Below, in pieces: positions 1 to 8,548 of a stretch of 64,000 bases of DNA. The stretch lies in assembly GCA_964493505.1 (NCBI GenBank), contig CAZBNP010000014.1, positions 71,591 to 135,590 of the forward strand. Reading direction: 5' to 3'. The notes below the pieces were generated by a model. The model was not told the DNA's origin. It did no database searches and saw only the letters and a program-made list of their open reading frames with translations. This DNA comes from Chryseosolibacter sp964493505. Lineage in GTDB: Bacteria; Bacteroidota; Bacteroidia; Cytophagales; Cyclobacteriaceae. Position 1 is the stretch's first letter; the number at the start of each line of letters is the position of its first letter. A program made the translations under genes and the position numbers.

Positions 1-288
1 GTACACCTGTCATGGGAAAGTATCCTGACCATTATCGGGATATTGTTTGTGACCTCCAAAGGTGCCGCAGGTGTAACGGGCAGCGGATTCGTCGTGCTCG
101 CGTCGACTCTTACAGCTGTGAAGGTGATTCCAATCGAGGGATTGGCGCTTTTGCTTGGGGTTGACCGCTTCATGTCTGAAGCACGTGCGATCACAAATTT
201 CATCGGCAACGGCGTCGCAGCCATCTGGCTATCGAACAATGAAAAAGAGTTTGATCGCGCAAAGATGGACGCCGTTTTTAAAGCCTGA
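1..288 (+). CDS. Dicarboxylate/amino acid:cation symporter (DctA/GltP family), C-terminal part
   Basis: This is the last 95 codons of a gene that begins before the window; the frame is open from base 1. The visible protein contains the family's conserved segment TSKGAAGVTGSGF, then a hydrophobic stretch and the LGVDRFMSEARAITNFIGNG signature near the end of DAACS-family symporters, followed by a short charged tail. The family imports C4-dicarboxylates or acidic amino acids with Na+ or H+ across the inner membrane. The exact substrate cannot be set from the tail. It converges on the minus-strand hydrolase with no gap and no visible terminator hairpin between them. Confidence 0.88.
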   Translation, partial: VHLSWESILTIIGILFVTSKGAAGVTGSGFVVLASTLTAVKVIPIEGLALLLGVDRFMSEARAITNFIGNGVAAIWLSNNEKEFDRAKMDAVFKA

Positions 289-1137
289 TCATGTTGGCTG
301 GTGTACGGGATCCTGGATAAAACTGACCACCTCTTTGACGACCGAAGGGGATTTCAGGTTGTGCCCCAAACCTTTCGTCGTGACCAGTATTGATTCCTGC
401 CACACTTTGTTCAGGATCGCCGAGTATTCATAGGGAGTTTCCCGGTCTTCCTGATCATGGATAATCATTCCTTTCACTTTCAGTTCCCTGGCGAATCTCC
501 GCGCTGAGAAGAAATCCGGCTTCACGTTGTATCGCTCCGCGAAATAATTCACGACAAGTTGTTTGGTGCGGTCTGAAAGACGCAGCGTCTTTTGGAAGAC
601 AGAAATGAAGTCGTCTGCTTCGCCGGGAGGCGACAGGAGAATAATACGGTCAACGGGAAGGATCGGTGACCGGTAAAATGTATAGAGTAAGGAGAAGCTG
701 CCCAAAGAGTGACCGATGACAGTATGTACGTGGCTGTGTTGTCGCATGAAATTCTCGACCAGTGTGCTGTAAAGTGGCACCGTCAGGAAGTTTCCGGATG
801 ACAATCCGTGGCCGGGAGCATCCAGCGAATAGATAGTGTATTCATCTTTAGACAGCGCATCGATATAAGGCTTCCAGCGATAAGTATGGCTTTGCCACCC
901 GTGAAGAAAGAGGATCTTTTTTTTGCCGTTGCCCCAGCGGTAGCCCTGCACGGTATAACCTTCGTGTTCAATCTGAAACTGCGTGGCTGTATGAAAGAAT
1001 GCGAGTTGCTTCTTGTTAGCGGCAACGCGGAAGGGTCGGCAAAAGAGGAAAAAACCTTTTTTGGCCGCGTACCGCGGAGCCACCCATGCGAGTCCCTCCA
1101 GGTAGAGTCCCGTCATCCGTATCATGAGCTTTTTCAT
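289..1137 (-). CDS. Alpha/beta hydrolase
   Basis: A 282-residue cytoplasmic alpha/beta-hydrolase. The LFLHGW oxyanion strand is near residues 76-81, the nucleophile elbow is GHSLG with Ser144, the probable acid is Asp231 (HDQEDRETP) and the catalytic His259 lies in GLGHN. The substrate is unknown; the family includes esterases, lipases and acyl hydrolases. It lies downstream of the minus-strand TetR gene, separated by 53 bases. An 18-bp near-palindrome 20 bp upstream of its start matches the operator beside the TetR gene, so it is probably repressed by that TetR. No signal peptide was seen. Confidence 0.82.
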   Translation of the reverse strand: MKKLMIRMTGLYLEGLAWVAPRYAAKKGFFLFCRPFRVAANKKQLAFFHTATQFQIEHEGYTVQGYRWGNGKKKILFLHGWQSHTYRWKPYIDALSKDEYTIYSLDAPGHGLSSGNFLTVPLYSTLVENFMRQHSHVHTVIGHSLGSFSLLYTFYRSPILPVDRIILLSPPGEADDFISVFQKTLRLSDRTKQLVVNYFAERYNVKPDFFSARRFARELKVKGMIIHDQEDRETPYEYSAILNKVWQESILVTTKGLGHNLKSPSVVKEVVSFIQDPVHQPT

Positions 1138-1157
1138 TTTCTTAGGATCAGGTTTTA

Positions 1158-1175
1158 AGATACCAATCGGTATCT
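1158..1175. promoter_or_regulatory. TetR-type operator upstream of the hydrolase gene
   Basis: AGATACCAATCGGTATCT is an 18-bp palindrome with one imperfect pair. It sits between the TetR stop codon and the hydrolase start and matches the perfect palindrome at 1791-1808 at 17 of 18 positions. The two sites flank the TetR gene, which suggests one regulator controls both genes. Confidence 0.72.
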
Positions 1176-1190
1176 ACTGGTGGAAAAAAA

Positions 1191-1784
1191 TTATGTTTCA
1201 ATTTTGACTATTTCGCTTTCAAGGTGTTTGATCACCCGCCTGATATCGCGGTTATCGCCGCGAAGTTTGCTCATCATGATCGCTCCTTCGAGGGACGCAA
1301 TGATGAGCGTAGCGCAGTGATCGAGATCGGTATCAGGTTTGATCTGCTGGTAGCGGATACCATTCTTCAGGATTGCAACGATGGAATCGCGGAGGACATC
1401 CAGTATTTTGATGGCTTCTCTTCGAAGCGCAGGATTGGTGTCGTCCGCTTCGACCGCCGCATTCATCAACGGGCATCCGCCTGTTACGACGGGTTTTTTG
1501 ATATAGGACTCATAATAGCGGACAACAGCGCGCAATTTATCTCCCGCGGTCGACTCACTGCGTACACGGGCCCTCAGTTCTTCAAACATTACCGAGGAAA
1601 GGTGAAAAAGTGTTTCCTTTTCGAGTGTGTCTTTGCTTTTGAAATGGCGGTAAATAGCCCCTTTCGTGTACCCAGTAGCCCTGGTAATGTCGCTGATCGA
1701 CGTAGCCTTGTACCCCTGCGTGTTGAACAAGACACTGGATTTGAGAAGAATGCGGCTTTTTGTTTCGTCGGGATTCCGGCTCAT
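1191..1784 (-). CDS. TetR/AcrR family transcriptional regulator
   Basis: About 197 residues with an N-terminal TetR helix-turn-helix (residues about 8-55; TSISDITRATGYTKGAIYRHFKSKDTL) and a C-terminal ligand domain of the TetR_C type. The ATG at 1784 is preferred. A TTG at 1790 is in frame but abuts the operator palindrome. A perfect 18-bp palindrome begins 7 bases upstream of the ATG and a near-identical one lies before the downstream hydrolase, so autoregulation plus control of the hydrolase is the simplest reading. The ligand is unknown. Confidence 0.85.
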   Translation of the reverse strand: MSRNPDETKSRILLKSSVLFNTQGYKATSISDITRATGYTKGAIYRHFKSKDTLEKETLFHLSSVMFEELRARVRSESTAGDKLRAVVRYYESYIKKPVVTGGCPLMNAAVEADDTNPALRREAIKILDVLRDSIVAILKNGIRYQQIKPDTDLDHCATLIIASLEGAIMMSKLRGDNRDIRRVIKHLESEIVKIET

Positions 1785-1790
1785 TCCCAA

Positions 1791-1808
1791 AGATACCGAT
1801 CGGTATCT
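1791..1808. promoter_or_regulatory. Perfect TetR-type operator palindrome
   Basis: AGATACCGATCGGTATCT is a perfect 18-bp inverted repeat immediately upstream of the TetR start. Its near-copy is at 1158-1175. Length, position and duplication are typical of a TetR self-operator. Confidence 0.78.
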
Positions 1809-1863
1809 TAATGCGCAATAGAAAAGACCGGTTTTTGACCGGCCCTTCTATTCGATTATGATT

Positions 1864-2367
1864 CTAGTTCCCGTTCTCATTATTGAGCATCTTATTCACC
1901 CGGTCTTTGACGCCGGGGTTCTGCTGGTAGGCGAGGAGTATCTGCTTATAGGTCTCGACGTCGATCCCTTCTTCATGGATAGACGATTCCATTTCCTTTT
2001 CAAGCCGCGCATTTTCCTGAAGGATTTGCTGTGCGGCATTGTTGAACGAAGTGAGTTCTTCGGTAGAAGTTTCACTTCCGCGATGAGGGTCTCTCTGTTG
2101 TTCGAGGATCTCGTTGAAGCGATCGACGGTAAGGCCTTCGTCTTCGATTACCTTGATCATCACTTGCTCGCCCTCTACCTGAATGGCCATGATTTTTTCA
2201 TTTGCCTTGACGAAAGAATTCAGTTCGCCGTCGGAGAAATCTTCCCGCAGCGCTGTAGATGGTTGAGGAACGGTATCCTGCGCCAGTACAGCCGCCGGAC
2301 AAAGCACGGCGAATATCAACGTAGCCCAAACGGCAAGTGGGCGGACAATTATCCTGGTTGCTTTCAT
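1864..2367 (-). CDS. DUF4168 domain-containing secreted protein
   Basis: A 167-residue protein with a signal peptide (hydrophobic segment about residues 8-29, ending VLAQ) and a mature helical, acidic region. FSDGELNSFVKANEKIMAIQ is the start pattern of DUF4168; a second related helical segment follows (EELTSFNNAAQQILQENARLEKEMESSI). It is predicted to be periplasmic. The function of DUF4168 is not established. It is monocistronic on the minus strand, downstream of tRNA-Pro on the opposite strand. Confidence 0.75.
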   Translation of the reverse strand: MKATRIIVRPLAVWATLIFAVLCPAAVLAQDTVPQPSTALREDFSDGELNSFVKANEKIMAIQVEGEQVMIKVIEDEGLTVDRFNEILEQQRDPHRGSETSTEELTSFNNAAQQILQENARLEKEMESSIHEEGIDVETYKQILLAYQQNPGVKDRVNKMLNNENGN

Positions 2368-2739
2368 AGATCAGTTGTTTAGTCTGGAATAGACTTGCGT
2401 TTTCTAAACATTTTGTGCCATGATTTTACAGATGCCTGCCGGCATTTGCGGTGGATGCATTTTGTCGGCGGAATTGTGCGGTTAAACGTTATTTTCATAT
2501 AGAATGACAATGAAAAATTTCTACAAATCCTGTCCATACTTTTTCCGCCTCGGTGCAACCTGCTGAACTTTTCAACATTCTGGATGGTGAAACGACCATT
2601 TTGAGGAACGGCGGCCTTCCAGGGACGAAGCGGAAAAAGGGAGCACTCCGCAAAGTTATTGCACAATTTGTGGTAAGGAGAATACACCAGGCGGCGTAGG
2701 GTATTTCGGTAAGTTTTTATAGTTTTGGGACCTGTTTTT
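2368..2739. other. Intergenic region without a supported gene
   Basis: This 372-base gap between the DUF4168 gene and tRNA-Pro has one minus-strand open frame (2379-2687) with no family resemblance or signal. A small hairpin, ATGCC/GGCAT with a 4-nt loop, lies near 2430. Nothing else is visible. Confidence 0.5.
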
Positions 2740-2813
2740 CGGGATGTAGCACAGCCCGGTAGTGCGCTACGTTCGGGACGTAGAGGTCGCTGGTTCGAAT
2801 CCAGTCATCCCGA
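2740..2813 (+). tRNA. tRNA-Pro (anticodon CGG)
   Basis: A 74-nt cloverleaf. The acceptor stem CGGGATG pairs with CATCCCG (2806-2812), with discriminator A at 2813. The D arm is GCAC/GTGC. The anticodon stem CTACG/CGTAG encloses the loop TTCGGGA, giving anticodon CGG. The T arm is CTGG-TTCGAAT-CCAG. CCA is not encoded. It reads CCG proline codons. Confidence 0.93.
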
Positions 2814-2815
2814 CT

Positions 2816-3060
2816 TCGCTCGCCATAGCTCCGCCTCGGAGCGACGGCGAGCTTCGCTTAGAAGTATCAGCTTCGAGGCAAAATTTTGCTCGGCGAGCTA
2901 CGTCGGGCAGGCCCGACTTTGTGCTTTGATCACTACCTGAGTTCAGGTTCGAAAATTGTACAGCCAAGACGCCGTCGCTCGCCATAGCTCCGCCTCGGAG
3001 CGAAGGCGGGCTTCGCCATTGACGACCCGTTTTCAGATCAAAATTCTGGAGGCGGGCTTC
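2816..3060. repeat. GC-rich hairpin repeats downstream of tRNA-Pro
   Basis: A 29-bp segment at 2816-2844 recurs exactly at 2975-3003. Each copy holds GCTCCG-CCT-CGGAGC, flanked by CTCGCC and GGCGAG or GGCGGG, so it can fold into an extended stem. Related fragments (CGGGCTTCG, GGGCAGGC, AAAATT inside GC-rich arms) recur up to about 3100. The unit starts 2 bp after the tRNA. It may be a dispersed intergenic repeat or a processing/termination structure. Confidence 0.6.
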
Positions 3061-3220
3061 GTGCGCCAACGCTGAAGCTTCCGCGCAAGCGTTCGGGCAG
3101 GCCACGCGGGAGAAGGTTCTGCCACCAGGGATAGATTATCACTCATTTTTGCAACGGGTGTCTTGTTGCATTTGTCCTAATGTTTTCAGTTCGTTGCTGT
3201 GTCTACGATTTCCATGGATC

Positions 3221-3583
3221 TTACCATTGCTGAATGACAATTCCTAGTTGCTTGTCCATTAGTGCAAATTCTTTTGCTCCCCAGGGACGAAGTGTGATTT
3301 TACTAAGATTTGGATGCAGAAACCCCGGATGCGATGAACTTATTTTTTTGTATACTTCATCAATATTATTCGTTACAAGTCTAAACTCAGGATTATGTTC
3401 TTTTGCCAATTCGCTATTCTCAAAAAGATTTATACGCAAACCGTCTCTTTCGATCACGCAAAATGGATTATCTGATTTCAGTTCATCGTGTTCAATATTG
3501 AATTCAAGACAATTGACAAATAGTTTTAACGCGTCCTTAATGTCCACGTAAAACACATTAGGAACTAACTTGGTAAAATTCAT
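3221..3583 (-). CDS. VOC-family (glyoxalase/bleomycin-resistance-like) protein
   Basis: A single-domain 120-residue protein with the beta-alpha-beta-beta-beta pattern of the vicinal oxygen chelate fold: PNVFYVDIKDALKLFVNCLEF, then GLRINLFENSE and a second half ending RPWGAKEFALMDKQLGIVIQQW. The family includes metal-dependent isomerases, dioxygenases and antibiotic-binding proteins. The metal ligands are not clear, so no substrate is assigned. It is isolated on the minus strand in AT-richer sequence. Confidence 0.72.
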   Translation of the reverse strand: MNFTKLVPNVFYVDIKDALKLFVNCLEFNIEHDELKSDNPFCVIERDGLRINLFENSELAKEHNPEFRLVTNNIDEVYKKISSSHPGFLHPNLSKITLRPWGAKEFALMDKQLGIVIQQW

Positions 3584-3832
3584 GATTGCCTCGTTTATTG
3601 TAGTGGTTCTTTTAACACTGTATATGCAATAACCGTCAACCTTTGGCGCTTGGCGCAGTGACGGATTTAAGATAATACTAAACTGTCAATAAGCACTGAA
3701 TTTACGCAAACTTCGGTGATCGGTGCCTCCTACCTAGTGTTTGCTGCTTTTCCATCAGGGCCGTCCAATAAAATCGTATAATTTCATGTCACTTGCTATG
3801 ACACTAATTTATTTCGTGTATATATTTGTGAC
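3584..3832. other. Intergenic region with divergent promoters
   Basis: A 249-base gap between the divergent VOC and TetR genes. The only clear structure is the long inverted repeat that ends at the TetR start. Confidence 0.45.
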
Positions 3833-3840
3833 ATGAAATT
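3780..3840. promoter_or_regulatory. Inverted repeat overlapping the TetR start codon
   Basis: The 13-bp arms AATTTCATGTCAC (3780-3792) and GTGACATGAAATT (3828-3840) are exact reverse complements. The right arm contains the ATG at 3833. A shorter TGTCA/TGACA pair lies just inside the left arm. It could be a TetR operator pair or an RNA hairpin that hides the start codon. Confidence 0.6.
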
Positions 3841-4438
3841 AAAAAAAGGGCGGCAATATATAATGAAAGCAAGAGCGGAGTCAACTGCCGGTAATAACCG
3901 CAAGATCATCGAAGTGACGGCAGACCTTTGGACAAAACATTCGCTTCACGAGATCACCTTGGAGGACGTAGCGGCAGCCGCTGGTGTTACGGTCCGCACC
4001 ATATTGAGAAAATATGGATCAAAAGAAGGTTTATTTGAGGCCTGTATAGAAAGTGACGGCGCCAATATGGAATTGAACAGGAACCGTGTGGAAGAAGGTG
4101 ATGTAGAAGCCGCTCTGAACGTGCTGATGGAAGACTATGAGAAATACGGCGACGCAAATATTCGAACGCTTACTCTTGAAGACTCCGTGCCGGTGGCCGG
4201 AAAGCTTCTTGAAAATGGAAGAAAATTTCATAAGCAATGGTGCGCAAGGGTCTTTGCTCCTTTTCTACCATCGCCTTCCCATGCTATGTACAACCGGCGG
4301 CTCCATGCCTTTTATGCAGCCACAGAAGTGTATCTATGGAAATTGCTGCGCAGAGATCTTCACCACAGCCGTGTTGAAACAGAAAATATTTTTCGCGAAT
4401 TGATAAACGGTCTTGTCATGGGCAATAAGTCGCAATAA
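3833..4438 (+). CDS. TetR-family transcriptional regulator
   Basis: A 201-residue protein with an N-terminal HTH (residues about 20-65, HEITLEDVAAAAGVTVRTILRKYGSKEGLFEA) and an unassigned ligand-binding domain. The first ATG (3833) lies in the right arm of an inverted repeat; an in-frame ATG at 3863 would also give a full HTH. The gene ends 1 base before the glycosyltransferase start, so the two probably form one operon in which the regulator controls itself and the enzyme. The inducer is unknown but may be a compound that the enzyme glycosylates. Confidence 0.82.
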   Translation: MKLKKGRQYIMKARAESTAGNNRKIIEVTADLWTKHSLHEITLEDVAAAAGVTVRTILRKYGSKEGLFEACIESDGANMELNRNRVEEGDVEAALNVLMEDYEKYGDANIRTLTLEDSVPVAGKLLENGRKFHKQWCARVFAPFLPSPSHAMYNRRLHAFYAATEVYLWKLLRRDLHHSRVETENIFRELINGLVMGNKSQ

Positions 4439-4439
4439 C

Positions 4440-5714
4440 ATGAGAAAATCGCTCAGCTTTTTGTTTGTCACCATTGAAGGAGGTGGAAATATTCCCGCCG
4501 TATTAGGCGTCGCCCGTCGCCTTGCGCAGAAGGGACACAGGGTCAGGACACTTACTGAGCCATGCCTGCAGGATGTCGTAGAATCATCCGGTCTTGCCTT
4601 TATACCCTTTAGAAAATGTTTTACAAGAACAGACAGAACAGAAGACATTTTCCGGGACTGGAAGGCGTCTCCCTTGAAAGATCCTTCGCTCGACAATGTG
4701 GTGTTTGGCCGGGTTGATCTTGTTGCGGAAGAGACATATCTCGCGTTAAAGGCTGAACAGACTGATATACTGGTAGCCGATGTTTTGTTGCCGGCAGCTC
4801 TAATACCGGGTGAAGCATTAGGTCTAAAGACCGTATCGCTGTTTCATATGCCTGAATATTTACCGGGCAATGGGAGGCCGCCCGGCGGCATAGGATTGAC
4901 TCCCGGTAATGGTTTTTTGGGTCGCTTCCGGGACAGGATGTTGGCCATGGTTTTTCATAGCATCCTAAATAAATATTTACCCAGGATCAATAAGACACGT
5001 AAAGACTATGGTCTCGCCAAGCTACGGAATGTAATTGATATCTATAATAGGGTGGATCTCCGGCTGATACAGACAAGTATCCATTTTGACTTTCCCGCCA
5101 GGCCCCTTCCGACAAATGTGCGTTATGTGGGTCCTGTGTTGGATGATCCGGACTGGGTAAAAGACTGGTTGGACCCCTGGTCGCAAAATGATCAACGCCC
5201 TCTGGCTGTGGTGAGTTTATCTTCCACGTTTCAAAATCAGCGGGAAACGATTCAACGATGTATTGACGCGTTGGGACAACTGAATATAAGGGGACTGGTT
5301 ACGGCTGGGCCTGCCATGGACGGGGAAAAATTTACGGTTCCTCAAAACGTAAAGGTTATATCCAACGGTTCTCATGCGCAGATATTTCGTTTTGCGGATA
5401 TTGTTATTACCCATGCGGGACATGGAACTGTAATGAGAGCCCTTTGCCACGGCGTCCCGCTTCTTTGCCTGCCAATGGGCCGCGACCAGGATGACAATGC
5501 CGCAAAAGTTGCTTATCGTAAAGCTGGTATACGGCTTGGGAAAAAAGCCGGCGCTGTAAAAATTAGAGATACTGTGTCAGCCATCCTAAGGGATAAAAGC
5601 TTTAAAGACAATGCAGAAAGATTAGGACAACTCATCAGGGAAGAAGCAGAAAAAAATATGGCTGTAGAATACCTGGAATTCTTTGACAACAACGCCGGCA
5701 GGAAGCTGTCATGA
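4440..5714 (+). CDS. GT1-family glycosyltransferase (macrolide/UGT-like)
   Basis: About 424 residues from the ATG at 4440, one base after the TetR stop; the open frame extends to 4413 but would overlap that gene. The N-terminal Rossmann half starts with FLFVTIEGGGNIPAVLGVARRLAQKGHRV. The C-terminal half holds the GT1 donor-binding signature HAGHGTVMRALCHGVPLLCLP, continuing GRDQDDNAAKVA. GT1 enzymes transfer a sugar from a nucleotide-sugar to a small lipophilic acceptor. Pairing with a TetR gene suggests inducible detoxification or natural-product tailoring; the acceptor is unknown. Confidence 0.85.
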   Translation: MRKSLSFLFVTIEGGGNIPAVLGVARRLAQKGHRVRTLTEPCLQDVVESSGLAFIPFRKCFTRTDRTEDIFRDWKASPLKDPSLDNVVFGRVDLVAEETYLALKAEQTDILVADVLLPAALIPGEALGLKTVSLFHMPEYLPGNGRPPGGIGLTPGNGFLGRFRDRMLAMVFHSILNKYLPRINKTRKDYGLAKLRNVIDIYNRVDLRLIQTSIHFDFPARPLPTNVRYVGPVLDDPDWVKDWLDPWSQNDQRPLAVVSLSSTFQNQRETIQRCIDALGQLNIRGLVTAGPAMDGEKFTVPQNVKVISNGSHAQIFRFADIVITHAGHGTVMRALCHGVPLLCLPMGRDQDDNAAKVAYRKAGIRLGKKAGAVKIRDTVSAILRDKSFKDNAERLGQLIREEAEKNMAVEYLEFFDNNAGRKLS

Positions 5715-5756
5715 ATTTGACGTTTTTCGTTTGGACCTGACAGCCTGCACACCCCA

Positions 5757-7445
5757 TCACACCTTCTTCAAGTGAAGTACCCAGTCCTGGAAATCAGGTA
5801 CGCTGGGATAGCCTCTGGGTGATGCGAAGTACTGTATCGCACCGCCGTTCACGGTCTTGGGCTCTGTGAACTTGCCGGTGTGGGGATTAAACCATCGGTA
5901 TTGAAAGCTATCTGTGTCTGACGATGGTCGCAGGTCGACTTTGGCGCCGCCACCCCATCGCAGATAGACGACATACTCCTTTCCCGGGTCGGCAATGGCG
6001 TACTTGTCGGCATACTCGTGAACGAGCTCAGGATGTGGCGCGAGTTTCCACCAGGGAACTTCACTGAAGAACGTCGCCATGTGCGCCATAGAGACCGCAC
6101 CGGGGTAGTCGAGTGTGTTGTCGTCAAAACTTTTCTCGAGGGGCCAGGAGCCGCCGCCAGCCGGAGATTCCGGCACGTGGGCAAGCCACACGTGTCCGCC
6201 GCCGTATGTATGACCGGCCGCACCCGACATCATAGCGCCCCACGCGGCGAGGCGTATGTCCATCGCTGTGGGGTTGCCTTTCACGAACTCGTACCACGGC
6301 TCGGTATCCACAATTGGTTTCGCGGGTTGTTTCGCGTACGCTTCGGCTATAACATCGGGAATGATCTCATTGTACCACCTGCCATGTCCGGTCTGAGTCT
6401 GATTGTAGTCGAGCCAGCTTTCGTCGTGTAAGACCTCGGCTGTCGACCACTGCGGGGCTTCAGCGCCGCCTCCCCATCCTGGAGGGGTATTGTGCGTACT
6501 GACAATACGGTTATAAGGATCTTCATCTTTGATAAATCTGCCCAGGTCTTTCCAGAACTGCAAACCGAGTCCGCCGTAGTTGTCCATGTTGTATTCTCCG
6601 CCTACGACCCAGATGACATTGTAGGCGCCGAGGCGATGAACGAGATATCGCCACCAGCGTTTCATCTTCTCTTCGCCTGCTGTTTCATTGAGGTTCTTGC
6701 GCGCCCACCATCCGTGTACCCATACCGTGATCCCTTTGCTGTTGGCATAGGCGATCATGTTCTCGACTTTGCGCATGTGGGCGGTGTCGAGAAACGTGTA
6801 GGTCTTGTCGAGGAGGGAACTCGATTCTCCACCCCATCCGTTGGCAGCAACAAACAGCTGTCCTATTGTGAATTTTTTCCCAGCGCGGTCATCCACCAGC
6901 GTCCTGAAAGTCTCGGATTTGATCTGCTTTTTTGTCCAGTTCCACCAGGTGTCTCCTATCCACAGAAACGGTGTTCCGTCAACGTATTGAAAAAAATGGC
7001 CTGGATGTGGACCTGTGTTCATCACCTGCACGAATCCGTGCCTTGTCGCGTTTGCAGACTTCTCTTCCGACGACCAGGCAAATACTTCGATCTTCCCTTT
7101 CTTGTTGTTAAGGCCTCGGTCGGAAGAGGAGGTCCTGAACTCCCACGTCCCTGATGCGGGAGGGGCAAATCTCACTTTCCAGGTCTGATCTGCATACCAG
7201 AAACCGGTTACGGTGATAGACTTGCCTTTCGCGTCACCGTTGAGTCCCGTGAATTCGGCTCGTACGAGACCTTCATCCTGATCGGCGACGGAGATCGAAG
7301 CGTAGGGATTGTCGTATGTCTTGCTAGCCTTCATCGTCAGTTCGAATATTTCCCATTCACCTAGTCGCGTTTGAGCGATCGCAACATGTGAGAACATTGT
7401 CAGGAGGACCAGGAGCATACTGAGTGTAGGAAGCTGTGCACGCAT
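5757..7445 (-). CDS. Secreted DUF5060/DUF4038 glycoside hydrolase-like protein
   Basis: The open frame extends to 7562, but the ATG at 7445 gives a proper signal peptide (MRAQLPTLSMLLVLLTMFSHVAIAQ), so a 562-residue protein is preferred. In order: an N-terminal DUF5060 beta-sandwich (about residues 28-115), a TIM-barrel DUF4038 domain (about 125-450; FLWIGDTWWNW, IWVVGGEYN, PIVDTEPWYE) and a C-terminal collagenase-type collagen-binding-like beta domain. Relatives include apiosidases acting on pectic side chains. The glutamates in GGEYN and DTEPWYE are probable catalytic residues by position. It stands alone with no SusCD pair adjacent. Confidence 0.82.
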   Translation of the reverse strand: MRAQLPTLSMLLVLLTMFSHVAIAQTRLGEWEIFELTMKASKTYDNPYASISVADQDEGLVRAEFTGLNGDAKGKSITVTGFWYADQTWKVRFAPPASGTWEFRTSSSDRGLNNKKGKIEVFAWSSEEKSANATRHGFVQVMNTGPHPGHFFQYVDGTPFLWIGDTWWNWTKKQIKSETFRTLVDDRAGKKFTIGQLFVAANGWGGESSSLLDKTYTFLDTAHMRKVENMIAYANSKGITVWVHGWWARKNLNETAGEEKMKRWWRYLVHRLGAYNVIWVVGGEYNMDNYGGLGLQFWKDLGRFIKDEDPYNRIVSTHNTPPGWGGGAEAPQWSTAEVLHDESWLDYNQTQTGHGRWYNEIIPDVIAEAYAKQPAKPIVDTEPWYEFVKGNPTAMDIRLAAWGAMMSGAAGHTYGGGHVWLAHVPESPAGGGSWPLEKSFDDNTLDYPGAVSMAHMATFFSEVPWWKLAPHPELVHEYADKYAIADPGKEYVVYLRWGGGAKVDLRPSSDTDSFQYRWFNPHTGKFTEPKTVNGGAIQYFASPRGYPSVPDFQDWVLHLKKV

Positions 7446-7851
7446 ATCGTTAACGTTTGTGATGTCATAAGATGCGTGTTTGTTGATGTCTGTCGGATCG
7501 AATTCGGAATCACGGCGGAATGCCGTGATTGGCGGCAGGAATTCAGCCTCAGAATATTTCATTTGGGTTTCTTCTGTCCTTCTCCAGTGTTGTAGCCCAG
7601 TGCTTCGTAGGCGTTGTCTCGTGAAAGCTCACGGTTATAAAGCAGTCTTCCGACCGATTCCTCCTTTTTTGCAAACTTGTGATCTCTTGTAACTCTTTCA
7701 CGTTTGATGTCAAAGTGATAAATTTCACGGAGAATGATATATGTTGACGGGAAATACGCGCAAACCGGCGGAGGTAATCTCGGATTAAGGGAAATGGAGC
7801 GAAAACATTACTTTCTGCGGAGCTTAATTTCATTCTAAATAACTTACACTG
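7446..7851. other. Intergenic region between divergent genes
   Basis: Contains the likely non-coding 5' extension of the apiosidase-like frame and an overlapping open frame (7549-7833, minus) without recognisable features. It should hold the divergent promoters for the hydrolase and the metal-efflux operon. No convincing operator was seen. Confidence 0.4.
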
Positions 7852-8548
7852 ATGAAAATTCTGATTATAGAAGATGATCCGACATTAAACAAAAACATAA
7901 AGGAGGCTTTAACAGCAGAAAGCTATCATGCTGAAAGTGTTTTTGATGGATTGCTTGCAGAGCGACTGTTGAAAAAAGAATCGATATGACTGTTTAATAA
8001 TGGATGTTAACTTGCCCGGAAAGACGGGCTTTGATCTATGCCGTGCTTTTAGAAGTTATAATACGCTGACACCTGTTCTGATGCTCACTGCATTTAGTGA
8101 GCTAGACGACAAAGTAAAGGGTTTCGACTGTGGCGCGGACGATTATTTAACAAAGCCTTTTTATATGCGTGAATTGCTTTTAAGAGTTAACTCGCTTTTA
8201 AAAAGGACTGAGGTAAAAACAAATTCAAAGCCAGAAACCAGATCTATTGCTGCCGATGATATTGTAATTCATTTGCCTGCCAAAAAGGTTACCAGGCAGG
8301 GGAAGGAAATTCTCCTTACGCCAAGAGAGTTTCAGGTTCTAGTTAAACTGATAGAAAATAAGGGAGAATTGGTTTCAAAAAACGATTTGGTAAGGGAAAT
8401 ATGGGGAAACATTATCGACGCGAATACGAATACCATTGAGGTCTATATTAATTTTCTCAGGAACAAGATCGATAAGCCCTTTGGCAAGAAAAATATTAAA
8501 ACTAAAGTCGGATACGGTTATTTTTTTGATGAATTAAGTGGGAATTAG
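7852..8548 (+). pseudogene. OmpR/PhoB-type response regulator, frameshifted
   Basis: The ATG at 7852 opens a normal receiver domain (MKILIIEDDPTLNKNIKEAL) that hits TGA at 7987-7989. The next frame continues with YDCLIMDVNLPGKTGFDLC, the phospho-acceptor Asp segment, and then a complete winged-helix DNA-binding domain ending at 8548. Removing one A from the A6 run at 7972-7977 joins the frames as LLKKNRYDCLIMDVN. It is therefore a one-base insertion: a real mutation, slippage-based switching or a sequence error. It heads an operon with a histidine kinase and an RND efflux system and, if functional, would activate it in response to metal. Confidence 0.85.

Noticed and set aside
2379..2687. 102-codon minus-strand ORF
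   Set aside because: No recognisable domain, no signal peptide, and biased toward basic and aromatic residues as in a random frame.
2767..3105. 112-codon minus-strand ORF ending GMTGFEPATSTSRT
   Set aside because: It is antisense to tRNA-Pro and its flanking repeats; this peptide is a well-known spurious translation of tRNA complements.
7446..7562. 39-residue N-terminal extension of the apiosidase-like protein
   Set aside because: It would bury the signal peptide that begins at the ATG at 7445.
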